Source: Deltaproteobacteria bacterium
GTDB taxonomy: Bacteria; Myxococcota_A; Polyangia; Polyangiales; Polyangiaceae
Assembly: GCA_016218915.1 (NCBI GenBank)
Contig: JACRCQ010000057.1
Coordinates: forward strand, 40,871 to 104,870
Length of the DNA stretch: 64,000 nt
Direction of reading: 5' to 3'
The position numbers and the translations under genes are program-made. Below the pieces are notes generated by a model, which had not been told where the DNA came from, searched no databases, and saw only the letters and a program-made list of their open reading frames with translations. The number at the start of each line of letters is the position of its first letter. Position 1 is the stretch's first letter. Positions 8,246 to 19,000 of the stretch are shown in pieces.

Positions 8246-10126
8246 ATGGTTGACCAGGACATGGAAACCACCTTCATTCTGCCGAACTCCGGGGAAGTCC
8301 TGTCGCACGTGATCGAAGCGTTCGATCTGCGCCGATGGGATCCCGAGGATGTGCTCTCCACGCGGAACGGCACCGCCGTCAGGTTCCTCAAGGGGGAGCG
8401 TGTGGGAGAAGACCCGGAGCACAAGATCTGGGTTGCGACCGCGAACGCTCTGCTCGCTTCGGGAGTTGTGCCTGAAGTCGTTGCCGAACCACCTCCGATC
8501 GCGCAGGCGCTGGACGTCGCTCTTCGGAAGGTGCCCCAAGCGGAAATGTTTGCTGCGTTCCTATCAGGCATGGCGCACCACTGGGACGCGATGGCTGGCG
8601 CGCTGCTCCGCCTATCAGCGCCGGTCTACTCACAGCGCTTGGCCCGCCTCAGCTGTCTGCACCTCGTCGTGATCGACCTCGCTGTCAGGCTGGCGGCAGT
8701 GCTTTGGCTGACTCGCTGGGAAGGAGTGAGGCCGCCCGCAATCCCGTGGGCGCTGGAAAGAGGGATGCAGGCATGGCTGCGCGATCTCCTGGCGAAGTCC
8801 TGCATATCGCGCGACAAGGTCGCCGAGGTCGCCGATGTCCATGAGCACACGGTGGATGCCTGGCTCGACGAAGACGTGCGACCGAACGACGAGAACCTTC
8901 AAGACCTGGCCAATCTGCTCGCCGAACGCGGACTGGGAGAGGCGGAGGACCTGCTTTCAGGACTGCGACGAGGGTACGGGATGCGGGCGCTGTACCTGAA
9001 GGTCGTGAAAGAAGTGGGTCGTCAGCGTGCGCTTGGACTAGCCAAGCGCCTCGTTGGCTACGCCGTGTGGATGCTCGGCCTGCCTCGGCAGAGCGAGAAT
9101 CCCGTGGCAGAAAATGATCTCAAGATGCACGTGGCTCTGCTCATCGGGACACTCGGTCGTGGGCAGGTCGAGCTGGGCTTCGTTGACTCGATGCTCAACA
9201 CCGTCTGGCGAGAGGAAAGGGATCCGGTCTGGCGCACCAGCATCAAAGCGGCAACGCGCTCATGGTTCGAGCGGCTCCGGGAAGTGGCTGCCAAGCTGCC
9301 GCCCTCAGCCGAGGACGAATTGCGCATCGCACTCGGTGAATTGCCGCCCCCGGAAGTGCGGGAGCAGATCGCATACACGGCGCTGGCTTCCAAGGAGGAG
9401 CTGTCGCGAGATCCACTGTTCGGAGCGGCAATGGATGCGCAGATCTCGCATGGAGGCATGATTGCGGCGCTGGAGCTGAAACTCCGCGCTGGCGAAGCAT
9501 CCAACGGCGGTGACCTGCTACGCGCGATCGACCTGCACCGCGAAGCGCTGCGCCACGATCCGTGCAACCAGGAGATCCATTTCCGGCTCGGAGCCGAGCT
9601 CTGGCAAGTCGGCGACGTCGACGCAGGTCTGGTCGAGCTTGAGATCGCAGTGCAGCTCGATCCCTCCTGGGACAGAGCTCAGGTCGAAGTAGCCATCGTC
9701 CTGCTCAACCTCGACCGCGTTGCAGAGGCGCTTCGGCGACTGCAAGCTGCGAAGGCCCTCATGCCAGCACCATCTCCGTGGCTGCAGTTGCACCTCGCGT
9801 TCGCGCATGAAAGGCTCGCAATGGTGGATGATGCCATCGCTGCTTACGAAGAGCTTCTCACCCTTCAGGCGGAAAATGCTGAGGCGCTGGACCGCCTCGC
9901 GCATCTTCTCTTCACCAAGGGCGAGAAGCGCCGGGGCGCGGAATTGGCAAAGCGGGCGGCACACCTCGGGTTCACTGACGTCTTCGTGGCGTGGAACGCG
10001 GGATACTACTCGGGCAAGGGACCGTGGTCCCGACCGCCGAGAACCGTACCGGACCACCTGATCCAGCTCGGCGACAACCCCTGCCTTGTCACTCTCAAGC
10101 TAGGGCGGGGGACAGACGCTGGTTGA
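8246..10126 (+). CDS. HTH-TPR regulatory or scaffold protein
   Basis: A 626-aa soluble protein. Around residues 188-222 lies an HTH-like unit (ISRDKVAEVADVHEHTVDAW) followed by a helix typical of Xre/sigma-4-like folds. Residues about 430-600 contain at least three TPR-like repeats (AIDLHREALRHDP, GLVELEIAVQLDP, AIAAYEELLTLQ). The N-terminal 170 residues are helical and unassigned. A protein combining DNA-binding and TPR units could act as a transcription regulator or as a sensor that recruits partners. The next gene, 92 nt downstream, has its own putative promoter overlapping this stop codon. Specific function unknown. Confidence 0.65.
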   Translation: MVDQDMETTFILPNSGEVLSHVIEAFDLRRWDPEDVLSTRNGTAVRFLKGERVGEDPEHKIWVATANALLASGVVPEVVAEPPPIAQALDVALRKVPQAEMFAAFLSGMAHHWDAMAGALLRLSAPVYSQRLARLSCLHLVVIDLAVRLAAVLWLTRWEGVRPPAIPWALERGMQAWLRDLLAKSCISRDKVAEVADVHEHTVDAWLDEDVRPNDENLQDLANLLAERGLGEAEDLLSGLRRGYGMRALYLKVVKEVGRQRALGLAKRLVGYAVWMLGLPRQSENPVAENDLKMHVALLIGTLGRGQVELGFVDSMLNTVWREERDPVWRTSIKAATRSWFERLREVAAKLPPSAEDELRIALGELPPPEVREQIAYTALASKEELSRDPLFGAAMDAQISHGGMIAALELKLRAGEASNGGDLLRAIDLHREALRHDPCNQEIHFRLGAELWQVGDVDAGLVELEIAVQLDPSWDRAQVEVAIVLLNLDRVAEALRRLQAAKALMPAPSPWLQLHLAFAHERLAMVDDAIAAYEELLTLQAENAEALDRLAHLLFTKGEKRRGAELAKRAAHLGFTDVFVAWNAGYYSGKGPWSRPPRTVPDHLIQLGDNPCLVTLKLGRGTDAG

Positions 10127-10150
10127 CAGCCCGCTCCGGCACCTTACCTT
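10123..10150 (+). promoter_or_regulatory. Sigma-70-like promoter for the 10219 gene
   Basis: TTGACA at 10123-10128, a 16-bp spacer and TACCTT at 10145-10150. The -35 box overlaps the stop codon of the HTH-TPR gene. The start codon of the next gene is 69 nt further on and has an AAGGAG ribosome site. Confidence 0.42.
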
Positions 10151-10218
10151 GTCGCCGCACGAACTCCCGACGGCTCACTGGGCCCGAGCATTCCCGCTCA
10201 TTTCAAGGAGAGTTCGTC

Positions 10219-10908
10219 ATGCGCATCAATCTGTTCGGTGAATTGGTCGTCGATGTCGATGAGAATCGCGTCATCCTCGCTCCGACTGCGGGCCGGGGGA
10301 AGCACTTCACCTTCTTCTTCCGCCCCAACACGTCAGGACGACATGCAGGGCTGCTGACGCCCCACACCACGCAGGGGCGTATTCGGCGTACGCTCGCTCG
10401 TCTCCAGCCGGAGGCAATGCGAGGGTTCTTCGGGCGCATGGAGAACGCGCTGACGAACGAGTTCATGGCGCGGACGACGTTCGTTAGGCCATCGGAGCTC
10501 TGCCTGGAGGGGTGGAGCGTGATCGTCCCGATCAAAGACGAGGAACTGGCGGACCTGGTCCAGACGCTGGAGGGGGCCGAGTCCGAAAGTTGCTATCGGT
10601 TGGACGGAGCCGGGATCCAACGAATGGCGAGCGCCGTGCTGCAGCGGACGGCTAGCCCCAGCATCCTGGAATCCGCTGAGTTTCCTCGAACCAGACAGAT
10701 TTGGGCGGTTCGCAACAACGAGGAGGGCAAAGAAGAAGTCTGCGTGCTCATGTTCTTGCCGGCCAGCTCCTTGGGGCCGGTCGGCTGGTACGCGACGCCG
10801 GTTCCATTCGCGTCACGAGGATTCCTTGAGAGACTCTTTCGCGAGAACTTGGGCATCAAGGGGTTCGAGAAGGCCAAAGCCGTCGGTCGGTTCCTCGGCA
10901 ACGCGTAA
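10219..10908 (+). CDS. Hypothetical protein, 229 aa
   Basis: The start is the ATG at 10219, preceded by AAGGAGAG at a good distance; the longer frame upstream runs through the previous gene and is not used. The protein is soluble, with a beta-rich N-terminus (MRINLFGELVVDVDENRV), a TTQGRIRRTLARL basic segment and a C-terminal GFLERLFRENLGIKGFEKA helix. No catalytic motif is recognised. It is the last plus-strand gene before the convergent helicase gene. It may be co-expressed with the HTH-TPR protein, but a separate promoter is predicted. Unknown function. Confidence 0.6.
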   Translation: MRINLFGELVVDVDENRVILAPTAGRGKHFTFFFRPNTSGRHAGLLTPHTTQGRIRRTLARLQPEAMRGFFGRMENALTNEFMARTTFVRPSELCLEGWSVIVPIKDEELADLVQTLEGAESESCYRLDGAGIQRMASAVLQRTASPSILESAEFPRTRQIWAVRNNEEGKEEVCVLMFLPASSLGPVGWYATPVPFASRGFLERLFRENLGIKGFEKAKAVGRFLGNA

Positions 10909-10931
10909 GCGAACTGCCTGCAGCTTCCACG

Positions 10932-13613
10932 CTATGCGGCGCGGGTTCCCGTATCAGCCAGAACAACGGCCTGTGACGCGGTCAGACGCAGTCGTCCGCG
11001 CGATGACTCGATCAGCCCTTCGAGTTCTGATGTGGCAACCGTCGTCCCCGAAAGGGCCTTCTTGAACGGCCGCAGCATCCGATACCGGAAGTCTCTCGCG
11101 TCGGGCGCGGTGGGGCGCTTGCGTAGGCCTCCGAGCTTGAACATCCCATCCGCGAGCTCAACCATAGTCACCGCTTCCCCTGGCCGCGATGCCAGCACCG
11201 CCAGCGCAAGCAGCGGCTGCCGCTGCAGGTTGTTCGGTGGCCGCGTCGGGATCTCGTGCCCGCGGTAGGTCACGCGATTCGCCTTGAGGTCGACCACGAG
11301 CACCGGCTGATCGGGGGGCGGCTCCGCCGCCACGAGCACGGTGGGCTCAGGGACCGTCGGGTATGGCGCCGCCTTCTTGAGGCCGGGCTTCCCCTCCGTC
11401 ACGCGCGCCCAGAGGCGATCGGACACGCCGCGGTGGTTCACAGCCTTGCGCACTGCGTCTTCCCCTGCCGAGATGATCGCCGGCTCGTCGATGAGCCCAG
11501 CGTTGGCCAGCCGGCGCAGCATCACGCGCCCCATCCCTCGCACCCGGAGCTTGGCGAGGGCCACCACGTCCGCGCGCGAGCCGAAGAGCAGCCGGTCGGA
11601 GAGCGCGTCGAGCTCGGCCTTGCGCTCGTCGGCCCAGCCGCAGGCTGTCGCCACCGCGCCGAGCGCCTCGACGATCCACGAGAACTCCTCCCCCATGCGG
11701 CGAATCGCGCCGGCCCAGACCTGGTACCGCTCCTCGATGTCGCGCGTGACGACCTCGTCGATCCAGTCGCACAGCAGCAGGGCCTTCTTGAAGGCCTTCA
11801 CGTCCTCGTACTCGGGGGCCCACTGCGACTGCGCGTGCTTCGCGAAGGCGGGGCGCTCGATCGCGCCAGCGCCTTGAGCCCTGCGCAGCAGCTCGCCCCT
11901 GTAGTCCACGCGGTTGAACTCGCCCGTGTGCAGCGTGATGTGCACATCCTCGCCCGCTTTCGTGAGCGCCGCGACCGCCAGCACCTCGAGGTCGGTGAAC
12001 GCCACGAGCCGCGCCTCAGACGCCCAGCGAGCCAGGGCCACGGCCGTGGCGACGCCGATGCCCTTGCTCGCGCACGCGCGCCCCAGGCGCGTGATCGTGA
12101 GCTCGTCGCCGGCGCGCGCAGCCATGCCGCCTTGCACGCAGCGTTCGATCGCGCCGTCGAGCTGCGCCACGAGTTCGTCCTCGCCGAGCTTCTGGCGCCA
12201 GTAAGTCGCGCCCGTGAAGCTGGACATCAGGAGCTCCCGCAGCTCAGCCACTCGCGTACCCATGCCCGACGCGAGCAGGTCCACGACAAGGTCTTCCATC
12301 GGGGCGTCCTTGAGGGTCGGGACGATCTCCTCGAAGTCCCCCTCGGCGTAGTGCCGGAGCCACACGTCGGCCTGAAACGGCGAATGGGTGACGAGGATGG
12401 ATCGGCCGAACTCCTTCGCGAACCCCAGCCGACCGGCGCGCCCCGACATGTTCTCGTACTCCGATCGGCTGATGTCCTTGCGGCCCCAGCGGTGATAGCG
12501 CTCGAAGTAGTGCCACTTCTGCCCTTCCAGCACGACGTTCCTCACCGGAAGGTTCATTCCCATAGCCAGCGTCGAGGTCGAGAACAGCGCCCGGATTGCC
12601 CCTGACCGGAAGTGCCGTTCCACCAGCGAGCGCTCCTCCGGCGAAAGGTCGGCGTTGTGGAACGCGACCGCGCTGCCCAGCGTGAATCGCAGCGCCTCGC
12701 GCGCGTGCGTCTCCTCCTGCTCCTTGACCTCCTCGAGCGCATCGGCCGCCGCCGGCAGGCTCACCCGGTCGGCAAGGACCTTCGCGCAAGTCACGGTCGA
12801 GGACCGATCTGCGACGAACACGAGGACCTGCTCGCCGCGGCGCACGATGTCCTCGGCGGCGCCGAGAACCAGCTCCTGCGGGATGTTGCCGTCCGTGTCC
12901 GTGAACGGCTCGGTTCCCTGTTTGCCGGAGTTATGCTCCCGGTAGGTGAACGAGCCCTTGCACGCTACGCCCTTGCGCAACTCGACCGGCCGTTGCGTGT
13001 CGACCAGCAGCTTCGCGCCGAGCCAGTCGGCCAGCAGCTGTGCCTTGCCCAGCACCGCCGAGAGCCCCACGATGCGCGGCTTCGACCGCGACAGCTTGAG
13101 CTTGGTCAGGAGCAGCTCCAGAGCCGGCCCCCTGTTCTCGTCGGTGATGAGCTGCAGCTCGTCGACCACGACCAGGCCGACACTTTCGAGCATCTGCGGG
13201 CGGTTGACGAGCAGCGCTCCGAGCTTCTCGAACACGACCACGGCGATTTGAAAGCGCCCCGCGGCGACGGCATCGTCGAACTCGCGGCGGTCACGCGAGG
13301 ACACGACCACATCGATGCCCGCGCCCACGTAGCGGGCGCGGAGCTCTTCGTACTTCTCCTCGGCCAGAGCCTTTTGCGGGACGAGGTAGAACACCTTGGT
13401 GTTGCTCCTCGCGGCCCTGACCGCCGCCATCTCGCCGACAAACGTCTTGCCCGACGACGTGGGCGAGAAGACGATGAGGTTGGCGTCGCCGAACAGCCCG
13501 AACTCCTTGACCGCCCGTTCCTGCACGGGCAGCAGATTCACGCCCACGCTCTCGCGCCAGATGGCGAGGATGTCCTGCGGAACGTTGTAGGCTTCGAGAG
13601 TATCGACGCGCAT
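10932..13613 (-). CDS. Ski2/Hel308-like SF2 helicase with C-terminal OmpR-like winged helix
   Basis: An 893-aa helicase. Visible motifs are a Q-like LLPVQ (27-31), Walker A PTSSGKT (51-57, K56), VVVDELQLI (148-156, the DExH box), GLSAVLG, FSTSTLAMGMNLP and NMSGRAGRLG (motif VI). A helical middle part resembles the ratchet region of Ski2-family enzymes. The last ~120 residues look like an OmpR/PhoB-type winged helix (VTYRGHEIPTR; LLALAVLASRPGEAVTMVELADG; FRYRMLRPFKKAL). Hel308-like enzymes unwind stalled forks and D-loops, which fits the neighbour: recA ends 11 nt upstream, so the two are one operon. The wing domain may dock it on DNA or a partner; that is inference. Confidence 0.85.
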   Translation of the reverse strand: MRVDTLEAYNVPQDILAIWRESVGVNLLPVQERAVKEFGLFGDANLIVFSPTSSGKTFVGEMAAVRAARSNTKVFYLVPQKALAEEKYEELRARYVGAGIDVVVSSRDRREFDDAVAAGRFQIAVVVFEKLGALLVNRPQMLESVGLVVVDELQLITDENRGPALELLLTKLKLSRSKPRIVGLSAVLGKAQLLADWLGAKLLVDTQRPVELRKGVACKGSFTYREHNSGKQGTEPFTDTDGNIPQELVLGAAEDIVRRGEQVLVFVADRSSTVTCAKVLADRVSLPAAADALEEVKEQEETHAREALRFTLGSAVAFHNADLSPEERSLVERHFRSGAIRALFSTSTLAMGMNLPVRNVVLEGQKWHYFERYHRWGRKDISRSEYENMSGRAGRLGFAKEFGRSILVTHSPFQADVWLRHYAEGDFEEIVPTLKDAPMEDLVVDLLASGMGTRVAELRELLMSSFTGATYWRQKLGEDELVAQLDGAIERCVQGGMAARAGDELTITRLGRACASKGIGVATAVALARWASEARLVAFTDLEVLAVAALTKAGEDVHITLHTGEFNRVDYRGELLRRAQGAGAIERPAFAKHAQSQWAPEYEDVKAFKKALLLCDWIDEVVTRDIEERYQVWAGAIRRMGEEFSWIVEALGAVATACGWADERKAELDALSDRLLFGSRADVVALAKLRVRGMGRVMLRRLANAGLIDEPAIISAGEDAVRKAVNHRGVSDRLWARVTEGKPGLKKAAPYPTVPEPTVLVAAEPPPDQPVLVVDLKANRVTYRGHEIPTRPPNNLQRQPLLALAVLASRPGEAVTMVELADGMFKLGGLRKRPTAPDARDFRYRMLRPFKKALSGTTVATSELEGLIESSRGRLRLTASQAVVLADTGTRAA

Positions 13614-13624
13614 TGGTCATCTCC

Positions 13625-14731
<1,107 letters not shown>

Positions 14732-14787
14732 CGTCGTTCTCCTTTGGTGGGAGGCTCCAGTGCCTCACACGAACCAGTATGGGGCCT

Positions 14788-14812
14788 ACCTCTGACGAAA
14801 CTGGTCAGAGGT
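14788..14812. promoter_or_regulatory. 9-bp inverted repeat upstream of recA, candidate operator
   Basis: ACCTCTGAC at 14788-14796 is the exact reverse complement of GTCAGAGGT at 14804-14812, with 7 bp between. It lies 57 bp before the recA start and 141 bp before the WYL gene, so one regulator could control both. It is not the LexA boxes known to me (CTGT-N8-ACAG or GAAC-N4-GTTC). The adjacent WYL protein is the obvious candidate binder. Confidence 0.5.
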
Positions 14813-14952
14813 GAATCTCCATGGAAACGTGATGGTTCCATCCGAGGGGATGCCGGGCCGTGCGCCGTCCACAAATCAGCATGGACGAGGCCACTTCCGG
14901 CGTGCTTCACTATGTCCTGTTTCGTCAGACTGCATGCCTTGACAGAAACGAC

Positions 14953-15951
14953 ATGGCTGAAAGCGACCACTACCGATACGCCCCCGCTTCGCGGCTCCAC
15001 GAGATCAAGACCCTGCTCGCGTCGTCAGGCGGCATGACCATCTACGAAATCGCGGAGCGCTTCGGCGTGAGCGTGCGCACGGCGATCCGCTACTTGCGCG
15101 CGCTCGCGAACGCTGGCGAGCCCCTCGAGGAGACCCTCGACGGCAAGCGCAAGGTCTGGCGGATGCACCCGGCCGCCCGCCGGGAGACGATCGCGCTCAG
15201 CACCACGCAGATGGTCTCGCTGTTCCTCTCGCGCCGAGTGTTCGACTTCCTCGCCGGCACCGGCTTCAAGGAAGACCTCGACGACGTCTTCAGGAAGCTC
15301 GAGATCACGCTTCGCAAGCGCGACTACGACACGCGCAACCTCGATCGGAAGATCTTCGATGTGAACGAGGCGCCGCACATCTACGCCGACCGCCTCGAGC
15401 ACGTCGACGACATCGTGACCGCCCTTCTACGCGAGGAGCGCCTGCGCGTCGTCCACGGCTCGGTTGCCCAGTACCAGAAGCAGTTCGTGCTCGAGCCGTA
15501 CACGCTCGTCGTCTACAAGAAGGGCCTGTACCTCGCGGGCTACAGCCACCACCACAAGAGCGTGCGCACGTTCTCGCTCGACGGCTTCCGCGAGATCGAG
15601 CGGCTCAAGAAGGATCACTTCGAGTACCCGAAGGATTTCCAGCCCTCGCAGCTCGTCGAGGGGAGCTTCGGGCTGTTCGGCGGGCCGCGCACGCACGTGC
15701 GGCTGCTCTTCGAAGCCAAGGTCGGGCGGTTCGTCCGGCGCCGGCTGTGGCACCCCACGCAGAAAATCACGAAGACCGACCGCGGCGTCGAGCTGACGAT
15801 GGAGGTCGCGGGCACGACCGAGCTCAAGACGTGGATCCTCGGCTGGGGCGACCAGGTCGAGGTGCTCGAGCCCGAGAGCTTGCGCGAGGAGATCGCGGCG
15901 GAGGTGGGAAGGATCGCCTGTCGTTACGAACAGCTTCGCCGAAACCCGTAG
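14953..15951 (+). CDS. HTH-WYL transcriptional regulator
   Basis: A 332-aa protein if started at the ATG at 14953 (MAESDHYRY); the frame upstream to 14860 is not needed for the fold. Residues about 27-50 (MTIYEIAERFGVSVRTAIRYL) are an HTH_11-type winged helix. The centre carries the WYL-type segment (EPYTLVVYKKGLYLAGYSHH, RTFSLDGFREI) and the end a WCX-like extension. WYL proteins sense nucleic acid or nucleotide ligands and control DNA-damage or phage-defence genes (PafBC, BrxR, CapW). It is divergent from recA with an inverted repeat between, so recA-helicase control is likely, in analogy to PafBC. It could equally act on the TPR-nucleosidase gene 65 nt downstream. Confidence 0.88.
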   Translation: MAESDHYRYAPASRLHEIKTLLASSGGMTIYEIAERFGVSVRTAIRYLRALANAGEPLEETLDGKRKVWRMHPAARRETIALSTTQMVSLFLSRRVFDFLAGTGFKEDLDDVFRKLEITLRKRDYDTRNLDRKIFDVNEAPHIYADRLEHVDDIVTALLREERLRVVHGSVAQYQKQFVLEPYTLVVYKKGLYLAGYSHHHKSVRTFSLDGFREIERLKKDHFEYPKDFQPSQLVEGSFGLFGGPRTHVRLLFEAKVGRFVRRRLWHPTQKITKTDRGVELTMEVAGTTELKTWILGWGDQVEVLEPESLREEIAAEVGRIACRYEQLRRNP

Positions 15952-16016
15952 CAGCGGTCCCGCAGCACGGCTGAAGCCTCGATCTTCGCTGGCGTCAGCG
16001 ATAGGCTGCGATCGTC

Positions 16017-19000
16017 ATGCAACACCGCGAGCCATCCTTCGCAGACCCCACCAATCCGAACATCCGAAAGCAACGGATGGAGGCGCTGCTGTCCAGTTGG
16101 AGGCGGTATCCGAACTGGCTCCAGGTGGACGGCCCTGTTTACCGACGGGGCGCCGAGGACGAAACAGGGCTGACAGCAGAGGACACGAAGGTTTGGCGGG
16201 ATGTGCTTCGCACGGCTGAACCGGTCCCTCCGCGCACTCTCCTCCAGGGCCTTCGAAGCCATGCTGAGCTGGCGGGAGTCTCCGTCGACGACCTCGTCCG
16301 CGACCGGGCCGTCATGATCGTTGGTGATCGAGTCGCCTGCAGATGGAGGAAGTCCCAGGGCGGTGCAGTCTCCACGCTCGAAGGACATCAATGGACGCTG
16401 CGTGTGCGGGCGGCTGACTACGACGCCGCGAGACTCGAGGCGGTGCTTCGGAGGCGCTTTGGAGAGGTCGAGTTGCGCGGGGAGATTTACGTTGCGAGGA
16501 TTCCTCTCCACGGCTCACTCGATGCGGTGACATTGCTCCTCGAGTGTTGCTTGGAAGAACCCGACTTGGCATATCGCGCTTGGCGCGTTTCCCGCGCTCT
16601 CGAGATTGGAGATGCGTTCCTCTCCCAGCTCACCGCCTCCGTTCGAAGATCTCTCGCTGCATCTCTCGCGAACGAGCTGAGTTCGGCCCTCGCTTCGTTG
16701 AGCGCGCAGGTTGACCTTCAATTGGAATGGTTCGCGGAGGGCATCGAAGGAAGCTCCGCGGTCGAGCACAGATCAGGATTGCCGCCATCCCGCCTTACGG
16801 CACTGCTTGAAGCGGAGTTCTGTCTCCAGCACTCCCATCAGGAGATCGCTGACCAGTACTATGAAGACCTCGCCTGGGCATTCGCCCTTGTTGGCGAGTG
16901 CCTCCAGATCGGTGAACTGCTCAAGCAACTGCCGCCGGGACGCACCTTCGAGGCGCTCGTCGATGCTATTGCCCATTCTCGACCCGAAATGGTCGCCACG
17001 TACGTGTGGCATCCCGCATTCCACGCTGAAGGGGCGTTCGCCCTGCTCCAGCTGAGCCAGCAGATTCAATATGCGCCGAGCAATACGCTTGAACTTCATC
17101 CTGAGTGGCTCGAGGTCCAACGTCTTGGTCGCGCCCAGATTCTGTTGGGTGATCGACTTCTTGACCCGGCGAGCGCATTAGCCCTTGGAGTGCGGGATGA
17201 GGGTCAGTCTCTGGTCCGGACACACGTCGACGCGTATTCGGATCCCTTCCGACCGCAGGCTCTGGATTCGCAGACCATTGCCGAACTGTGGCGGCAGGCC
17301 CTCTCTCTGCCGGATCGCAAGAAGGACACGGTGGACGCGCTGGAGTGCTTCCTAGCCGGCGACAGGAAGCTATCCGACGCGGCGATGGCCTTCGGTCTCC
17401 GGATCGTCGGTGTGCTCCGCGAAATTGACAGCGCCGAAGCAGCACGAGCAGCGCGCGCGATCGTGAGCGGCTACGTCTCCTCCTTGATGCTCCAGCCGAG
17501 CGTCTTCAGCTTGCCGGATCTGCTGCCCGCAATCGGACCTCCGCTCGATGAGATAAGGGCGACGCTCGCGTCTTCCGACCCGACTACCTACGCCAAATGG
17601 TTACGGCCATTTGACCTTACGGATTACTTGCAGCGAGCACGTTCGCAGGAACCACCGGACAGGATCGACTCTCGGACGGTCACGCCCTTCTACGATGTGC
17701 CCCGCGCCATTCGCTCCCATACGCATATGCTCATTGCCCAGGCTCTCACCACAGAGAATTTCGAGCTCGCGCTTGACGCAGCACTTGAGTGTGTCGCCGC
17801 CGATGTTCGCGCGGACATTGTCCTGCACGCATTCTCTTGGAGTGATCTCGCCCAAACGACCGAGTATCGCCGTGTTGAGGGACTTACCCCGCTGTTCGTG
17901 GGTATCGGCATGCTGCTGAGTCGGTCCGAGAGAGGCTTGGAGCTGTTGAGCGGGCTGCTTGCCTGCGATCCAGAGGCGCACATTCTCGCGTACGTGCGTA
18001 TTGGGGCACGTGATTCTGAACCGTTGACCCGGTTGCTGGACCCTGTCCTGCGCAATCGCCTAAACGCGGAATTGTCAGCCGCGCGCGGAATTGCACTCGG
18101 ACACGCACTTGAACTTGCGAGCATTCTCCATCAGGCGGAATTGCCCAGGGAAAGTGAGCGGTTCGCGCGTAAGACCATAGAGATCTGTTGCGGACTTGAG
18201 TCACACCACAGACAGAACTATCTGGACGCGGCCTACGCTATTCTCGCTGGCGCCCTTGCTCAGCAGGAAATGTGGGCTGAGCTCGTGGAACTCGACCCTC
18301 GAATTGACGGCCGAACACAGGCTTTGTTCGTGAGGAGCGTCAAGGCCGTGGCACTCATGGAGCTGGGAAAGCTCGATGATGCGAGGGTTGCTCTCTCCCA
18401 TATCTTGGAGGAAGAACCACATCACCACGGAGCGCTGATAAACCTCACTGCATGTCTGGTTCGGGCTGAGGATTGGCTCGCTGCCATTGATGCCGCGGAG
18501 CGCGCAAAGGCGATCGTTGCCCCGCAGCAGTGGGACAACCTCCTTATCAACGAGGCGATCGCTCGCGACAAGGTCGGAGATCGGTTCACCGCGGATTCGT
18601 TGCTGAAGAAGATAAGTCCCCGCGCTAGACGGCGCCCTGATATCCAGGAATTGCAGTCGAGGGTGGGTGCCAATCAGCATGGCAGGCCCTCTGCTCTCGT
18701 TGAGTTCGAGCCGCCAGCGACGGGGAGTGTGCCGAAGTCCGCAGTCGACGTCCCTGAGAGCGCGGCTCCCCGGCAGCAATCGGAGCCGATCGATGTTGCG
18801 ATCATTACGGCGCTTGACGTTGAGTACAACGCCGTTCGTGAACGACTCACTGAATGCCGCGCCGCCCCCAAGCACGAGCAAATTCCGGACATGTGGGGAT
18901 GGACCCTCGGCACGATAGCCAAGACAGACGGTTCTGGCGCACATCGCGTTGTGCTGGCGATGGCCGGCAGGTCAGGCAATCTGCAGTCTTTCATGGTCAC

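Noticed and set aside
11256..12605. 449-codon plus-strand frame opposite the Ski2-like helicase
   Set aside because: Composition is that of the complement of a GC-rich gene; the helicase motifs on the minus strand settle the coding strand.
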